This document shows, piece after piece, positions 8,051-17,140 of a stretch of 64,000 nucleotides of DNA. The stretch is from Microscillaceae bacterium. Its GTDB lineage: Bacteria; Bacteroidota; Bacteroidia; Cytophagales; Microscillaceae. Position 1 is the first letter of the stretch. Each line of letters begins with the position of its first letter. The stretch lies in the NCBI GenBank assembly GCA_011390205.1, contig JAABSX010000008.1, positions 1-64,000 on the forward strand, read 5' to 3'. Under the pieces are notes generated by a model, which was given only the letters and a program-made list of their open reading frames with translations, searched no databases and was not told the origin of the DNA. Made by a program: the position numbers and the translations under genes.

Positions 8051-9169
8051 TTAATTGACTTCTTGGATGCTTTTGATTTTTCCTGCCTCTAAGGTAATAA
8101 TTCTATGCTGAATTGGCATCATTTTCAGTATTTTTTGTGTTCGCTCGGGCCTTGCATCTGTCAAGAATATTTGCCCGAAGGTATTGCTAGAGACCATTTC
8201 TATGAGTTTTTGGATGCGTTTTTCGTCTAATTTATCAAAAATATCATCTAGCAGCAAAATGGGTTTTTCTCCTTTGTGCTGCTGCATGATTTCAAATTGA
8301 GCAAGTTTGAGTGCTACTAAGAAAGATTTTTGTTGCCCCTGTGAGCCAAATTTTTTCAGCGGATACTCTCCTATCCTAAACGCAAGGTCATCTCGGTGTA
8401 TGCCTACACTCGTGCGCTGCAATATTCTGTCCTTTTCATGTGCTTGGAGGAGTAAATCTTTAAAATCTCCCTTGTCAAAATCAGATTTATACGTGATGCT
8501 TGTCGCTTCTTTTGCCTGAGACAGATACTGGTAATGCCTCTGAAAGATGGGCTGAAAATCCTGGGTAAATGCCTTTCTTCGCACATGGATTTTTTCGCCA
8601 AATGTATGAATGCCCCAGTCATAGCTTACGAGTAGGTCTTTGTCCCACCTATTTTGCTCATAAGCTTGCTTTAAATACGCATTTCGCTGGCTTAAGAATC
8701 GGTTATATTGCAGCAGGTTATCCAGATACTCACCCTCTAGCTGGCAGAGCAAGTTATCTAGAAAGCGTCTTCTCATCTCGCTTCCTTCTGCTATCAGGCT
8801 TTGGTCTTGGGGGGCTATCATCACTACCATAAACTTGCCGATGTGCTCGCTGATTTTGTCGTATTCTTTTTGGTTAAGTTTTAATATTTTTTTTTGCCCT
8901 TTGGGCAGCCCACAAAAGACCTCCTCTCTCTGAAAATCTTTCCGCTCAAAGTTTCCCTTAATCGTAAAATAATCTTGCCCATGCCTGATATTTTGCTGGT
9001 CTATGGGGTTCAAAGCACTTTTACTCAATACCAAATAATAAATTGCGTCTAAAAGGTTGGTTTTGCCGCTGCCATTTTCTCCCACAATGCCTTGTATCCC
9101 CTCACAAAAATCTAGTTTGAGGGATTCATAATTTTTAAAGTTTTGTAACTCAATCTGATATAAAAACAT
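8051..9169 (-). CDS. recF: DNA replication and repair protein RecF
   Basis: 372 residues, the usual RecF length. The N-terminus LQNFKNYESLKLDF leads to Walker A GENGSGKT (30-37). Further RecF features are IAPQDQSLIAEGSEMRRRFL, the signature-like KKFGSQGQQKSFLVALKLAQ and the Walker B/D-loop LLLDDIFDKLD. RecF binds ATP and double-stranded DNA and works with RecO and RecR to load RecA at gapped forks. It is the first gene of a pair with DUF721. No dnaA or dnaN neighbour is seen, as is usual in this phylum. Confidence 0.96.
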   Translation of the reverse strand: MFLYQIELQNFKNYESLKLDFCEGIQGIVGENGSGKTNLLDAIYYLVLSKSALNPIDQQNIRHGQDYFTIKGNFERKDFQREEVFCGLPKGQKKILKLNQKEYDKISEHIGKFMVVMIAPQDQSLIAEGSEMRRRFLDNLLCQLEGEYLDNLLQYNRFLSQRNAYLKQAYEQNRWDKDLLVSYDWGIHTFGEKIHVRRKAFTQDFQPIFQRHYQYLSQAKEATSITYKSDFDKGDFKDLLLQAHEKDRILQRTSVGIHRDDLAFRIGEYPLKKFGSQGQQKSFLVALKLAQFEIMQQHKGEKPILLLDDIFDKLDEKRIQKLIEMVSSNTFGQIFLTDARPERTQKILKMMPIQHRIITLEAGKIKSIQEVN

Positions 9170-9669
9170 AGTATTTCATTCCATTTAACACAAACCTGTA
9201 ATACGACCTTTACTTAGTAAAAATAGAATTAAACCATTGATAGCCGAACACTCAAGTAAATCCTAAGATTTTTACTCTACAGATTAATAAGCCTGTTTGA
9301 AGATGTTAGCTTTGCTATTCTTTGTATTACCCTAGGATGTGTGAAATTAGGCTAAATTCTAAAAAAATTTGATACTCTATTAGGTTTAGCTTTATTTTTG
9401 GGATAGTCTTCCTCAAAATTAAGATTCAGTATCTAGCCAAAACTATAAACGCCTAAAAATTGAATAAAAATAAAGTTTTGTCTATTTTTGAAAAGATATT
9501 TGCCAAAAGTAAGATGTTTTATGATGTAAACATACCTGATTTGCAGCAAAGCCTGTTTTATGAACTTACTCAATGTGCTGCTATAAACATCAGCAAACTC
9601 ATTGGTTCTAAATTAGTTGGTAAGTGTGTTTCTTAGCAATAGTGCTAAAATTAAAATTATAGTTTTATA
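9170..9669. other. 500-bp intergenic stretch between recF and the antiporter
   Basis: AT-rich DNA between divergent genes. No tRNA, convincing terminator or paired promoter boxes were seen. The only coding-like signal is a short plus-strand frame at 9460-9636, listed separately. Confidence 0.5.
9460..9636 (+). CDS. Possible small protein upstream of the antiporter
   Basis: From a TTG at 9460 the frame codes for 58 residues, or for 40 from the ATG at 9514. It ends at TAG 9634-9636, 33 bp before the antiporter ATG. The composition is protein-like rather than low-complexity (MFYDVNIPDLQQSLFYELTQ, then CAAINISKLIGSKLVGK). No family was recognised. It could be a small gene co-transcribed with the antiporter, a gene remnant, or chance. 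Confidence 0.25.
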   Translation: MNKNKVLSIFEKIFAKSKMFYDVNIPDLQQSLFYELTQCAAINISKLIGSKLVGKCVS

Positions 9670-10959
9670 ATGACAGCAACCATTATCATTACATTTTGTG
9701 CGTTATTGCTGGTCGCCTATTTATTTGACCTGACTTCGGCAAAAAGCAAAATACCCTCAGTCATACTTTTGCTCATCTTGGGCTGGGTAGTACGCCAGAC
9801 GACGAACTTATTTGATTTAGACCTTCCTGATATTTCTTCTGTATTGCCTGTTTTGGGCACTGTGGGGATTATCCTCATCGTATTGGAGGGTTCTTTGATG
9901 CTTGAGTTTAACCGTTCTAAATTTGGGCTCATCCGTCAGTCATTTATAGGTGCGTTTTTGCCTATGCTTGGGCTTGCACTTTCTTTGGGCTTTTTATTCA
10001 GTTATTTTGGGGGGTTTGGCTTCAAAAATAGCCTTGCCAATGTGATACCGCTTTGTATTATTAGCAGTGCAATAGCGATTCCGAGCGTGAGTAATTTATC
10101 TAAAGATAACCGTGAATTTGTGATTTATGAGAGTAGTATGTCTGATATTTTGGGGGTTTTATTGTTCAACTTCATAGCCCTCAACAAGATTATTGATTTG
10201 CACTCTTTTGGTTACTTTGGGCTGCAGTTGCTTATCATCTTTGTGGTGTCATTTGTGGCTACCATTGCCCTTTCTGTGCTACTCAATGAAATAGAGCACC
10301 ACGTCAAATTTGTACCTATTATCCTGCTTATCATATTAATTTATGAAATATCCAAGCTTTATCATCTTCCTGGACTTATTTTTATTTTGCTTTTTGGCTT
10401 GTTCATCGGCAATCTAGATGAGCTAAGGCACATCCGCTGGATTGAACGCTTCAAGCCTGTAGAGTTTAACAAAGAAGTGCTTAAATTTAGAGACCTCACT
10501 ATGGAGGCGGCTTTTTTGGTCAGGGCATTGTTTTTTCTTTTGTTTGGTTATTTGATAGAAACCTCTGAGATTCTCAATGCAGATACACTCCTCTGGGCTG
10601 TTGTCATTGTAGTGCTTATTTTTGGATTCAGGGCAATACAGCTTAAGATTTCTAAAATCCCGATCAGTCCCTTGCTTTTTGTGGCTCCTCGAGGCCTGAT
10701 TACGATTCTTCTCTTCCTCTCTATTGACCCTGAGCAAAGCATAGCGATCGTCAATAGGTCTCTTATCATTCAGGTAATCGCTATGACGGCACTCCTGATG
10801 ATGTTTGGGCTAATGATTAGTAAATCTACCGAAGAAAGCGAAGCCAAAAAGGCTAAAGCAGAAAAAGAAAAAAGCAAAGAAAAAGAGAAAGCAACCACCC
10901 AAGCAGAAGATGCCAAGCCACAAGATATAAAAAACCAAGAAAATGAAATCGATGGCTAG
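9670..10959 (+). CDS. Cation:proton antiporter (CPA family)
   Basis: 429 residues with about 12 hydrophobic segments, beginning IIITFCALLLVAYLFDLTSA. The core motif YESSMSDILGVLLFNF carries an acidic SD pair in a membrane segment, as in Na+/H+ exchangers, and APRGLITILLFLS near the end matches the conserved Arg-containing helix. The last 45 residues are an extremely charged Lys/Glu tail (EESEAKKAKAEKEKSKEKEK and beyond), predicted cytoplasmic and disordered, possibly regulatory. The likely role is exchange of Na+ or K+ for H+ across the inner membrane. A strong terminator follows, so it ends its transcription unit. Confidence 0.88.
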   Translation: MTATIIITFCALLLVAYLFDLTSAKSKIPSVILLLILGWVVRQTTNLFDLDLPDISSVLPVLGTVGIILIVLEGSLMLEFNRSKFGLIRQSFIGAFLPMLGLALSLGFLFSYFGGFGFKNSLANVIPLCIISSAIAIPSVSNLSKDNREFVIYESSMSDILGVLLFNFIALNKIIDLHSFGYFGLQLLIIFVVSFVATIALSVLLNEIEHHVKFVPIILLIILIYEISKLYHLPGLIFILLFGLFIGNLDELRHIRWIERFKPVEFNKEVLKFRDLTMEAAFLVRALFFLLFGYLIETSEILNADTLLWAVVIVVLIFGFRAIQLKISKIPISPLLFVAPRGLITILLFLSIDPEQSIAIVNRSLIIQVIAMTALLMMFGLMISKSTEESEAKKAKAEKEKSKEKEKATTQAEDAKPQDIKNQENEIDG

Positions 10960-11016
10960 ACAGTCATCAAACATCGCTTCCGAAGCCAAGGCATCACAGC
11001 CATAGAAGTATTCAGA

Positions 11017-11050
11017 CCTTTTAAGTTTTAGAACTTAAAAGGCTTTTTTT
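11017..11050 (+). terminator. Rho-independent terminator after the antiporter
   Basis: CCTTTTAAGTT and AACTTAAAAGG form a perfect 11-bp stem with a TTAG loop, followed by C and seven T. Confidence 0.9.
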
Positions 11051-11167
11051 ATAAAAAATAGCTGCAAAATAGCTTGTTAAAAGGATGACAAATAAACCTT
11101 CTCAGTCTTACAAATCGTTTAACAATTATTATTTTTAGCTTTTCATTCAAAAATAAATCACTACTCT

Positions 11168-13147
11168 ATGAAATTTATTAAAGTAGGTGCTGCCGTCTTA
11201 AACCAAACTCCCCTAGATTGGGAAGGTAATAAACACAATATCATCGCTGCCATCACCGAAGCCAAAGCTCAAGCCGTAAGCATCCTCTGCTTGCCTGAGC
11301 TGTGCATTCCTGGCTATGGCTGCGAAGATGCATTCTATGCCCCTAGTTTGCATCAAACTTCTCTAGAAGTCTTGCAAGAAATCTTACCAAGCACCAAGGG
11401 AATCATCGTGGCTTTAGGTTTGCCGTTGGTACTCCAAAACAAACTTTTTAATACAGTCTGCCTCGTAGCTGATGGCAAAATTATCGGTTTTGTTGCCAAG
11501 CGATTTCTGGCAGGCAATGGGGTCTATTATGAGCCTCGTTGGTTTATGCCTTGGAAGCAAGGCGAGACAAGCTGGATAGAAATCTCAGGACAAAAATACC
11601 CCGTAGGAGATTATTATTTTAACATTGGCGGAGTCAAGATTGGTTTTGAAATCTGTGAAGATGCTTGGGTAGCCAACCGCCCTGGACGTTTTCTGTATGA
11701 ATCAGGCATTGATTTAATCCTCAATCCGAGTGCAAGTCACTTTGCATTTAACAAGCTAGACATTCGCAAGCGATTTGTACTAGAAGGCTCTAGGGCTTTT
11801 GGGGTGGGTTATGTCTATGCCAATCTTTTGGGCAACGAATCGGGCAGACTGATTTTTGATGGAGGGGCGATGATTGCTTCTAATGGGCAGATGATTGCCG
11901 TGGGAGAACGTCTTTCCTTCGAAAACTGGCAAGTAACCACTGCTGTGATGGATTTGGAACTGAATCGATTGGTGCAGATTACCAACAGAGTTCCTTTTGA
12001 GAAGGCAGCCAATGAAGATTATTGCTTGTTTGCTTCCTTTGATTTTCCTGAGATGAATCCTGAATTTCAAAAACCAATACTCAAAGAATGGGAAACCTCC
12101 CCTACGCTGCAAGAAGAAGAGTTTGCCCGTGCGGTAGCTCTAGCTTTGTTTGATTATCTCCGCAAAAGCTATTCTAGTGGTTTTGTGATTTCGCTCAGTG
12201 GTGGAGCAGATTCTGCTGCTGTTTCTGTGCTTTGCCGTCTGGCGATAGACTTAGGCATAGAAAGCATCGGCTGGGAAGCTTTCACAGACAAACTGGGCTT
12301 TATCCCTGACATCAAAGAACACAAAAGCCCCGAGGCACTCGCCAAACGCTTGATTACTTGTGCTTACCAAGCCTCTGACAACAGCGGAGACATCACCCGA
12401 AATGCTGCCGAGCAGCTTGCAAAAGCCATTCATGCTACATATGATTTCTTGTATGTGGGTGATTTGATAGAAACCTACGAAAAAATTATCTCCGAAGCCC
12501 TCGGGCGTGCCCTGACTTGGGAGCAAGATGACATCGCCAAACAAAATATACAAGCCAGGGTACGTGCCCCAAGTGTTTGGATGCTTGCCAACATTAAAAA
12601 TGCCTTGCTCCTCTCTACCAGTAACCGCTCAGAGGCTGCCGTAGGCTATGCCACCATGGATGGCGATACGAGTGGCGGACTTAGCCCAATTGCGGGCATA
12701 GACAAGGCTTTTCTTAGACAGTGGCTCAAATGGATGGAAACCCAAGGCGTGGCAGGCACATGGAAAATACCCGCACTGAGCTTCGTCAATGACCAACAAC
12801 CCACTGCCGAGCTTCGCCCCCAATCTTCTAACCAAACCGATGAGGGTGATTTGATGCCTTATGACATCTTGGATGAAATAGAAGAACACGCCATCAGAGA
12901 TAAAAAACCACCCAAAGAATGCTTCTGGCTGCTCAAAGCCAAGCACCAAGAAAACTACTCAGATGCACAGCTCAGACAATGGACGGATAAATTCTTCAAA
13001 CTCTGGAGCAGAAACCAATGGAAAAGAGAGCGTTATGCCCCTTCCTTCCATGTAGATGATAAAAACCTTGACCCTAAGACTTGGTGTCGATATCCGATTC
13101 TCTCAGGTGGTTTTCAGCGAGAATTAAAAGATTTGTGGAAAGAATAG
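11168..13147 (+). CDS. nadE: Glutamine-dependent NAD+ synthetase
   Basis: 659 residues, the two-domain form. The N-terminal nitrilase-type glutaminase has the Glu-Lys-Cys triad: E44 (CLPELCIPGYGCED), K111 (FVAKRFLAGNGVYYEPRWF) and C163 (GFEICEDAW). The C-terminal synthetase has the PP-loop SGGADS (344-349) and LLSTSNRSEAAVGYATMDGD. It amidates deamido-NAD+ with glutamine nitrogen, the last step of NAD synthesis, in the cytosol. It lies between the antiporter terminator and ahcY and appears to be its own unit, with an 84-bp gap to ahcY. Confidence 0.96.
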   Translation: MKFIKVGAAVLNQTPLDWEGNKHNIIAAITEAKAQAVSILCLPELCIPGYGCEDAFYAPSLHQTSLEVLQEILPSTKGIIVALGLPLVLQNKLFNTVCLVADGKIIGFVAKRFLAGNGVYYEPRWFMPWKQGETSWIEISGQKYPVGDYYFNIGGVKIGFEICEDAWVANRPGRFLYESGIDLILNPSASHFAFNKLDIRKRFVLEGSRAFGVGYVYANLLGNESGRLIFDGGAMIASNGQMIAVGERLSFENWQVTTAVMDLELNRLVQITNRVPFEKAANEDYCLFASFDFPEMNPEFQKPILKEWETSPTLQEEEFARAVALALFDYLRKSYSSGFVISLSGGADSAAVSVLCRLAIDLGIESIGWEAFTDKLGFIPDIKEHKSPEALAKRLITCAYQASDNSGDITRNAAEQLAKAIHATYDFLYVGDLIETYEKIISEALGRALTWEQDDIAKQNIQARVRAPSVWMLANIKNALLLSTSNRSEAAVGYATMDGDTSGGLSPIAGIDKAFLRQWLKWMETQGVAGTWKIPALSFVNDQQPTAELRPQSSNQTDEGDLMPYDILDEIEEHAIRDKKPPKECFWLLKAKHQENYSDAQLRQWTDKFFKLWSRNQWKRERYAPSFHVDDKNLDPKTWCRYPILSGGFQRELKDLWKE

Positions 13148-13190
13148 ACAAAGCCCCCTTATTTCAATTTTATTTTAGAAGAAAATAAGC

Positions 13191-13198
13191 TATTTTTG
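13191..13198 (+). promoter_or_regulatory. Candidate -7 box for ahcY
   Basis: TATTTTTG matches TAnnTTTG and ends 33 bases before the ahcY ATG. No clear TTG is present at the -33 spacing, so support is weak. Confidence 0.3.
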
Positions 13199-13231
13199 TA
13201 AATAATTGCTCACTTAATAAATAATTCAGTA

Positions 13232-14542
13232 ATGATTGATACAGACAAATCAAATTACAAAGTAAAAGACATCTCCTTAGCCGATTGGGGACGCAAAGAA
13301 ATTCAACTAGCAGAAGCAGAAATGCCAGGTTTGATGGCATTAAGAGAAGAGTATGGCGCATCAAAGCCACTCAAAGGTGCTCGTATCGCTGGTTGCCTAC
13401 ACATGACTATTCAGACAGCTGTGTTAATTGAGACACTCGTGGCACTAGGTGCAGAAGTAACATGGTCTTCTTGTAATATATTTTCTACTCAAGACCAAGC
13501 TGCCGCTGCCATTGCTGCCGCTGGCATCCCTGTGTTTGCTTGGAAAGGCATGACAGAGGAAGAATACGAATGGTGTATTGAGCAGACTTTATTTGCTTTT
13601 GAAGGAGGTAAAGGGCTAAATATCATCCTAGATGATGGTGGAGACTTGACCAATGTAATCCTAGACAAACACCCTGAACTGGCCGCTGACATCAAAGGAG
13701 TTTCTGAAGAAACTACCACGGGAGTTCACCGCTTGTATGAGCGCATGAAAAAAGGAACACTTCCTTTCCCTGCCATCAACGTAAATGATTCTGTAACGAA
13801 GTCAAAATTTGACAACAAATACGGCTGTAAAGAATCATTGGTAGATGCTATCCGCCGTGCCACTGATGTAATGATGGCTGGCAAAGTAGCCGTAGTAGCT
13901 GGATATGGTGATGTAGGTAAAGGCTCTGCTGCTTCATTGGCAGGTGCAGGTGCTCGTGTCATCGTAACCGAAATAGACCCTATCTGTGCATTGCAAGCTG
14001 CTATGGATGGCTTCGAAGTGAAGAGAATGGTCAATGCCATACCTCGTGCTGACATCATCGTAACTGCCACTGGCAACAAAGACATTGTGTCAGGTGAGCA
14101 CTTCAAGCTAATGAAAGACAAAGCCATTCTTTGTAACATCGGTCACTTCGATAATGAAATCGATATGGCTTGGTTAAAGAAAAACTACGGCAGCACTCGC
14201 AATACTGTGAAGCCTCAAGTAGATATTTATAACATTGATGGCAATGACATCATTGTATTGGCAGAAGGACGATTGGTAAACCTAGGCTGTGCCACAGGAC
14301 ACCCTTCTTTCGTAATGTCTAACTCCTTCACTAACCAAACTCTTGCACAAATAGAGCTTTGGAAAAATGCTGGTGATTACAAAAACGAAGTATATGTATT
14401 GCCTAAGCATCTTGACGAAAAAGTGGCTGCACTTCACCTTTCTAAAATCGGTGTAGAGCTAGATACCCTAAGTACTGAGCAGGCTGAGTACATCGGCGTA
14501 ACTCCACAAGGGCCATTCAAGTCTGATGCTTACCGCTACTAA
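13232..14542 (+). CDS. ahcY: Adenosylhomocysteinase
   Basis: 436 residues of S-adenosylhomocysteine hydrolase. The N-terminal [20 protein letters not shown] and [17 protein letters not shown] are the substrate-binding signatures, and [20 protein letters not shown] is the NAD-binding glycine-rich loop. Also present are [14 protein letters not shown] and the C-terminal KSDAYRY. The enzyme splits S-adenosylhomocysteine into adenosine and homocysteine and so relieves product inhibition of methyltransferases. It is a stand-alone cytosolic gene with its own terminator. Alignable residues are intact. Confidence 0.97.
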   Translation: MIDTDKSNYKVKDISLADWGRKEIQLAEAEMPGLMALREEYGASKPLKGARIAGCLHMTIQTAVLIETLVALGAEVTWSSCNIFSTQDQAAAAIAAAGIPVFAWKGMTEEEYEWCIEQTLFAFEGGKGLNIILDDGGDLTNVILDKHPELAADIKGVSEETTTGVHRLYERMKKGTLPFPAINVNDSVTKSKFDNKYGCKESLVDAIRRATDVMMAGKVAVVAGYGDVGKGSAASLAGAGARVIVTEIDPICALQAAMDGFEVKRMVNAIPRADIIVTATGNKDIVSGEHFKLMKDKAILCNIGHFDNEIDMAWLKKNYGSTRNTVKPQVDIYNIDGNDIIVLAEGRLVNLGCATGHPSFVMSNSFTNQTLAQIELWKNAGDYKNEVYVLPKHLDEKVAALHLSKIGVELDTLSTEQAEYIGVTPQGPFKSDAYRY

Positions 14543-14588
14543 TCAAGTGAAAACTAAGACACTCGACTGAGTTTTTTCATAAGAAAAC

Positions 14589-14624
14589 AAACCCACAGCA
14601 GTTTCGCTGTGGGTTTTGTTTTTT
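14589..14624 (+). terminator. Rho-independent terminator after ahcY
   Basis: AAACCCACAGC and GCTGTGGGTTT form an 11-bp stem around AGTTTC, followed by TGTTTTTT. The A-rich left flank could make it work in both directions, serving the convergent LD-carboxypeptidase gene as well. Confidence 0.88.
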
Positions 14625-14654
14625 AGCCCTCTCCTCTCTCTCTACAGAGATGTA

Positions 14655-15548
14655 TCAAAAGTTTAACAAGACTTCTTCTTTGCTCACAGTCAGCTTGGCA
14701 CTGCGGCCACAAACCATTGTGAGGTTATGAATCTCATGCCCCACAGGAAAATCAAAGCAGACAGGGTAATCAAACTCCTGCACCAGCTCAGAGATAATCT
14801 CATTGATGTTGGGCCCGAAGGCTATTTCATTGTCTTTAATCTCCGTAAACTGCCCTATCACTAGCCCAGCTAGGTGAGAAAGTTTGCCTGCCCTGTAGAG
14901 GTGAATCATCATTCTGTCTAGGTGATAAACATACTCATTGACATCTTCTAAAAACAAAATCTTTCCTTTGGTATCTACTTCAGACACTGTGCCGATGGTG
15001 TTGGCAAAGAGAGACAGATTCCCCCCTATCAGCTCACCTTGAGCTACACCCAGTCGGTTAAGTGCCGCAGGCCTGACTTCAAGGTGAGAGTCATTTCCAA
15101 AAAGCACCTGATGCAGGCTTTCTATAGTTTGCTCGGTCTGTTTGGGAAAGAGCAAAGGCATCACTCCGTGAATACTCTCCACACCTAGATTGTATAAATG
15201 ACAGTGCAATACTGTGATATCACTAAAACCCACAAGCCATTTGGGTGATTTTAAAAATCCTTGGAAGTCTAGTTTATCCACGATTCGGATAGTGCCGTAG
15301 CCTCCCCTTGCACAAATAATGGCCTGAATATCAGGTCTATCTAGCATGCTTTGTAGATCTTCTCTACGCTCTGCATCTGTGCCTGAGAATTGGTTATGGC
15401 TATTGAATAAATGTTTGCCTAAGACCACCTCAAGCCCCCAACCTTCTAATATTTGTATTGCCATCTCGAGGTCTTGTCGGCTTACTTTTTTGGCAGGTGC
15501 GATGATACCTACTTTGCTTCCTTCTTCTAATTTTTTGGGACAAATCAT
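14655..15548 (-). CDS. ldcA: Muramoyl-tetrapeptide LD-carboxypeptidase (peptidase S66)
   Basis: 297 residues, typical S66 length. The N-terminal VGIIAPAKKV, ICARGGYGTIRIVDKLD and the nucleophile Ser109 in LVGFSDITVLHCH are characteristic. E201 (LFLEDVNEYVYHLDRM) and H271 (VGHEIHN) complete the Ser-Glu-His triad. The family removes the terminal D-Ala from peptidoglycan tetrapeptides during wall recycling, in the cytosol. Some S66 members act on other substrates such as microcin C, so the wall-recycling role is the default reading. A terminator lies between this gene and the upstream OmpH-repeat gene. Confidence 0.92.
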   Translation of the reverse strand: MICPKKLEEGSKVGIIAPAKKVSRQDLEMAIQILEGWGLEVVLGKHLFNSHNQFSGTDAERREDLQSMLDRPDIQAIICARGGYGTIRIVDKLDFQGFLKSPKWLVGFSDITVLHCHLYNLGVESIHGVMPLLFPKQTEQTIESLHQVLFGNDSHLEVRPAALNRLGVAQGELIGGNLSLFANTIGTVSEVDTKGKILFLEDVNEYVYHLDRMMIHLYRAGKLSHLAGLVIGQFTEIKDNEIAFGPNINEIISELVQEFDYPVCFDFPVGHEIHNLTMVCGRSAKLTVSKEEVLLNF

Positions 15549-15564
15549 TTTTATTGTTTTGATA

Positions 15565-15605
15565 TGAAAAAAGCCAATTTAAGATTTAATCTCAAATTGG
15601 CTTTT
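15565..15605 (-). terminator. Terminator after the triple-OmpH gene
   Basis: AAAAGCCAATTT (15569-15580) pairs with AAATTGGCTTTT (15594-15605), with a smaller AGAT/ATCT stem inside the loop. Read on the minus strand the stem ends in a run of T, just downstream of the stop at 15635. Confidence 0.85.
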
Positions 15606-15634
15606 AATTTACAGAAAAATAACTGTGTATTTAC

Positions 15635-17107
15635 TTAATTTTTTGGGGTGATGCCCATTTTGCGCAATACACGGTCAGAGATATTTTCTGTCTTTGGTGA
15701 AGCATAGCAAGCTTCTGCTCTCAGGACAAAAGTGTAGTTTCCTTCTTTGGCTACTTCATCTAGGGCTTTTTGTACTTTTTCATAGATAGGTGCCATTAGC
15801 TTGGCTTCTTGGCCCTGTGCATCTTGTTGTACACCTTGCTGAAAACGCTCAAACTGCTGCTGTAGAGTCTGTAACTCTCTTTCTTTACTTGCTTTGAGGG
15901 CAGGCGAGAGTGTGCCTGCTTCTGACCTAGTCTGATAATCTTTGAGTTTCATCTGAAACTCATCTTGCTTGCTTTTGAGTTCGTCTTGGATTTGTTTGGC
16001 ATAGACGGTCATCTCAGCCTCTGCACTTTTGTATTCGGGTAGCTGTGGGAGAATATATTGCAAATCAAAATGCCCTATTTTATTTTGGGTTTGAGAAGTA
16101 CTTGCACTTGTGGCTGTAGAATCAGCTACACCTAGTTTTTTGCCTACCAAGCCAGAGAGATTACTATCATTAGGCTCATAAAGAATCGTTTCTACTTTAA
16201 ATACATACGTATGTCCATTTTCCTTCGCTACCTGCTCTATGGTAGTTTGCACTTTTTCTAAGATAGGATTAATGAGTTCTGTATATTTTTTTTGGGCTTT
16301 AGTTTGTGCTTCTTGTGCTGCGTTTTGTAGGGCAGCCTGCAGGGTTTGTATTTCATCACGGAGGCGTTTTTTTGCATCGGCAGAGGCCGTTGCACTTTGC
16401 TCCATTTGCTCTAGCTGCTGTGCTTTTTGCTCTATGGTACTTTTTTGTGATTCTAGGTTTTCTTGCAGTTTGCCATTGTAGGTTTCTATCTGTTTTTGGG
16501 CTTGCTTGTATTCAGGGATTTGAGGAATTATCTGATTGCTATTAAAATAGCCCAATTTATTGGTAGATTTGAGTGAACCTCTATTGGCAGGAGAATCTGT
16601 TGGAGAGATTCCAAGTTTGCGAAGTACGGCATCCGATACATTGTTTTCTTCTAACTCAAAGAGCAAGGATTCACGTCGCAAAATATACATTCCACCCTTT
16701 TCGGCAGAGATATCATCTACGGCTTTCTGGAATTTCTCTTCTACTGGCACGAGTTTTTTGTTAAGCTCATCGCTGTATTCTTGCTGTAAAGACTGCTGTA
16801 GCTCCTGCATTTGTTTTTCCATTTCCTGAAGTTCTGAGTATCTGACTTGTAGGAGAGATTCATTAGGGTTGGTGGCTTTTGCCATTTCTTCTAATTCTTT
16901 GACCTTTTTCTGAAATTCTTCTTCTTTTGACTTAATCTCAGTGGAGGCAGTTTCTTCATAGGTTTTCATTTCTTCTTGTACTTTTTTGTACTCGGGCATT
17001 TTGCCCAGTACATATTCAGCATCTACATAGCCTATTTGTTGTGCTTGTGCCGTTAGGGAGGCAAAGAAGCCTAGGCATACCATCCAAAAAAAATAACTTG
17101 TTTTCAT
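15635..17107 (-). CDS. Three tandem OmpH/Skp domains in one periplasmic protein
   Basis: 490 residues: a signal peptide (1-22, ending AQA) followed by three Skp-like units at about 24-169, 184-329 and 343-488, offset by 160 and 159 residues. Each opens with a matching strand and helix start (QIGYVDAEYVLGKMPEYKK, KLGYFNSNQIIPQIPEYKQ, KIGHFDLQYILPQLPEYKS). Each continues as an 80-residue Glu/Gln/Lys-rich coiled coil and closes with a strand and a final short motif (VLRKLGISP, VGKKLGVAD, VLRKMGITP). Linkers are 13-15 residues rich in Ser, Thr and Asn. Ordinary Skp is a single unit of about 160 residues acting as a homotrimer that holds unfolded outer-membrane proteins. One chain here could supply all three arms. 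It is last in the bamA-ompH series, 33 bp after the single-unit ompH. Confidence 0.93.
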   Translation of the reverse strand: MKTSYFFWMVCLGFFASLTAQAQQIGYVDAEYVLGKMPEYKKVQEEMKTYEETASTEIKSKEEEFQKKVKELEEMAKATNPNESLLQVRYSELQEMEKQMQELQQSLQQEYSDELNKKLVPVEEKFQKAVDDISAEKGGMYILRRESLLFELEENNVSDAVLRKLGISPTDSPANRGSLKSTNKLGYFNSNQIIPQIPEYKQAQKQIETYNGKLQENLESQKSTIEQKAQQLEQMEQSATASADAKKRLRDEIQTLQAALQNAAQEAQTKAQKKYTELINPILEKVQTTIEQVAKENGHTYVFKVETILYEPNDSNLSGLVGKKLGVADSTATSASTSQTQNKIGHFDLQYILPQLPEYKSAEAEMTVYAKQIQDELKSKQDEFQMKLKDYQTRSEAGTLSPALKASKERELQTLQQQFERFQQGVQQDAQGQEAKLMAPIYEKVQKALDEVAKEGNYTFVLRAEACYASPKTENISDRVLRKMGITPKN

Positions 17108-17140
17108 TTGTTCTTTCTTTTTCTTTTTAATCGTGTTTAT

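Noticed and set aside
9347-9356. AATTAGGCT words near 9347, 48760 and 52911
   Set aside because: Nine-base matches in AT-rich DNA without extended similarity; no evidence for a real repeat family.
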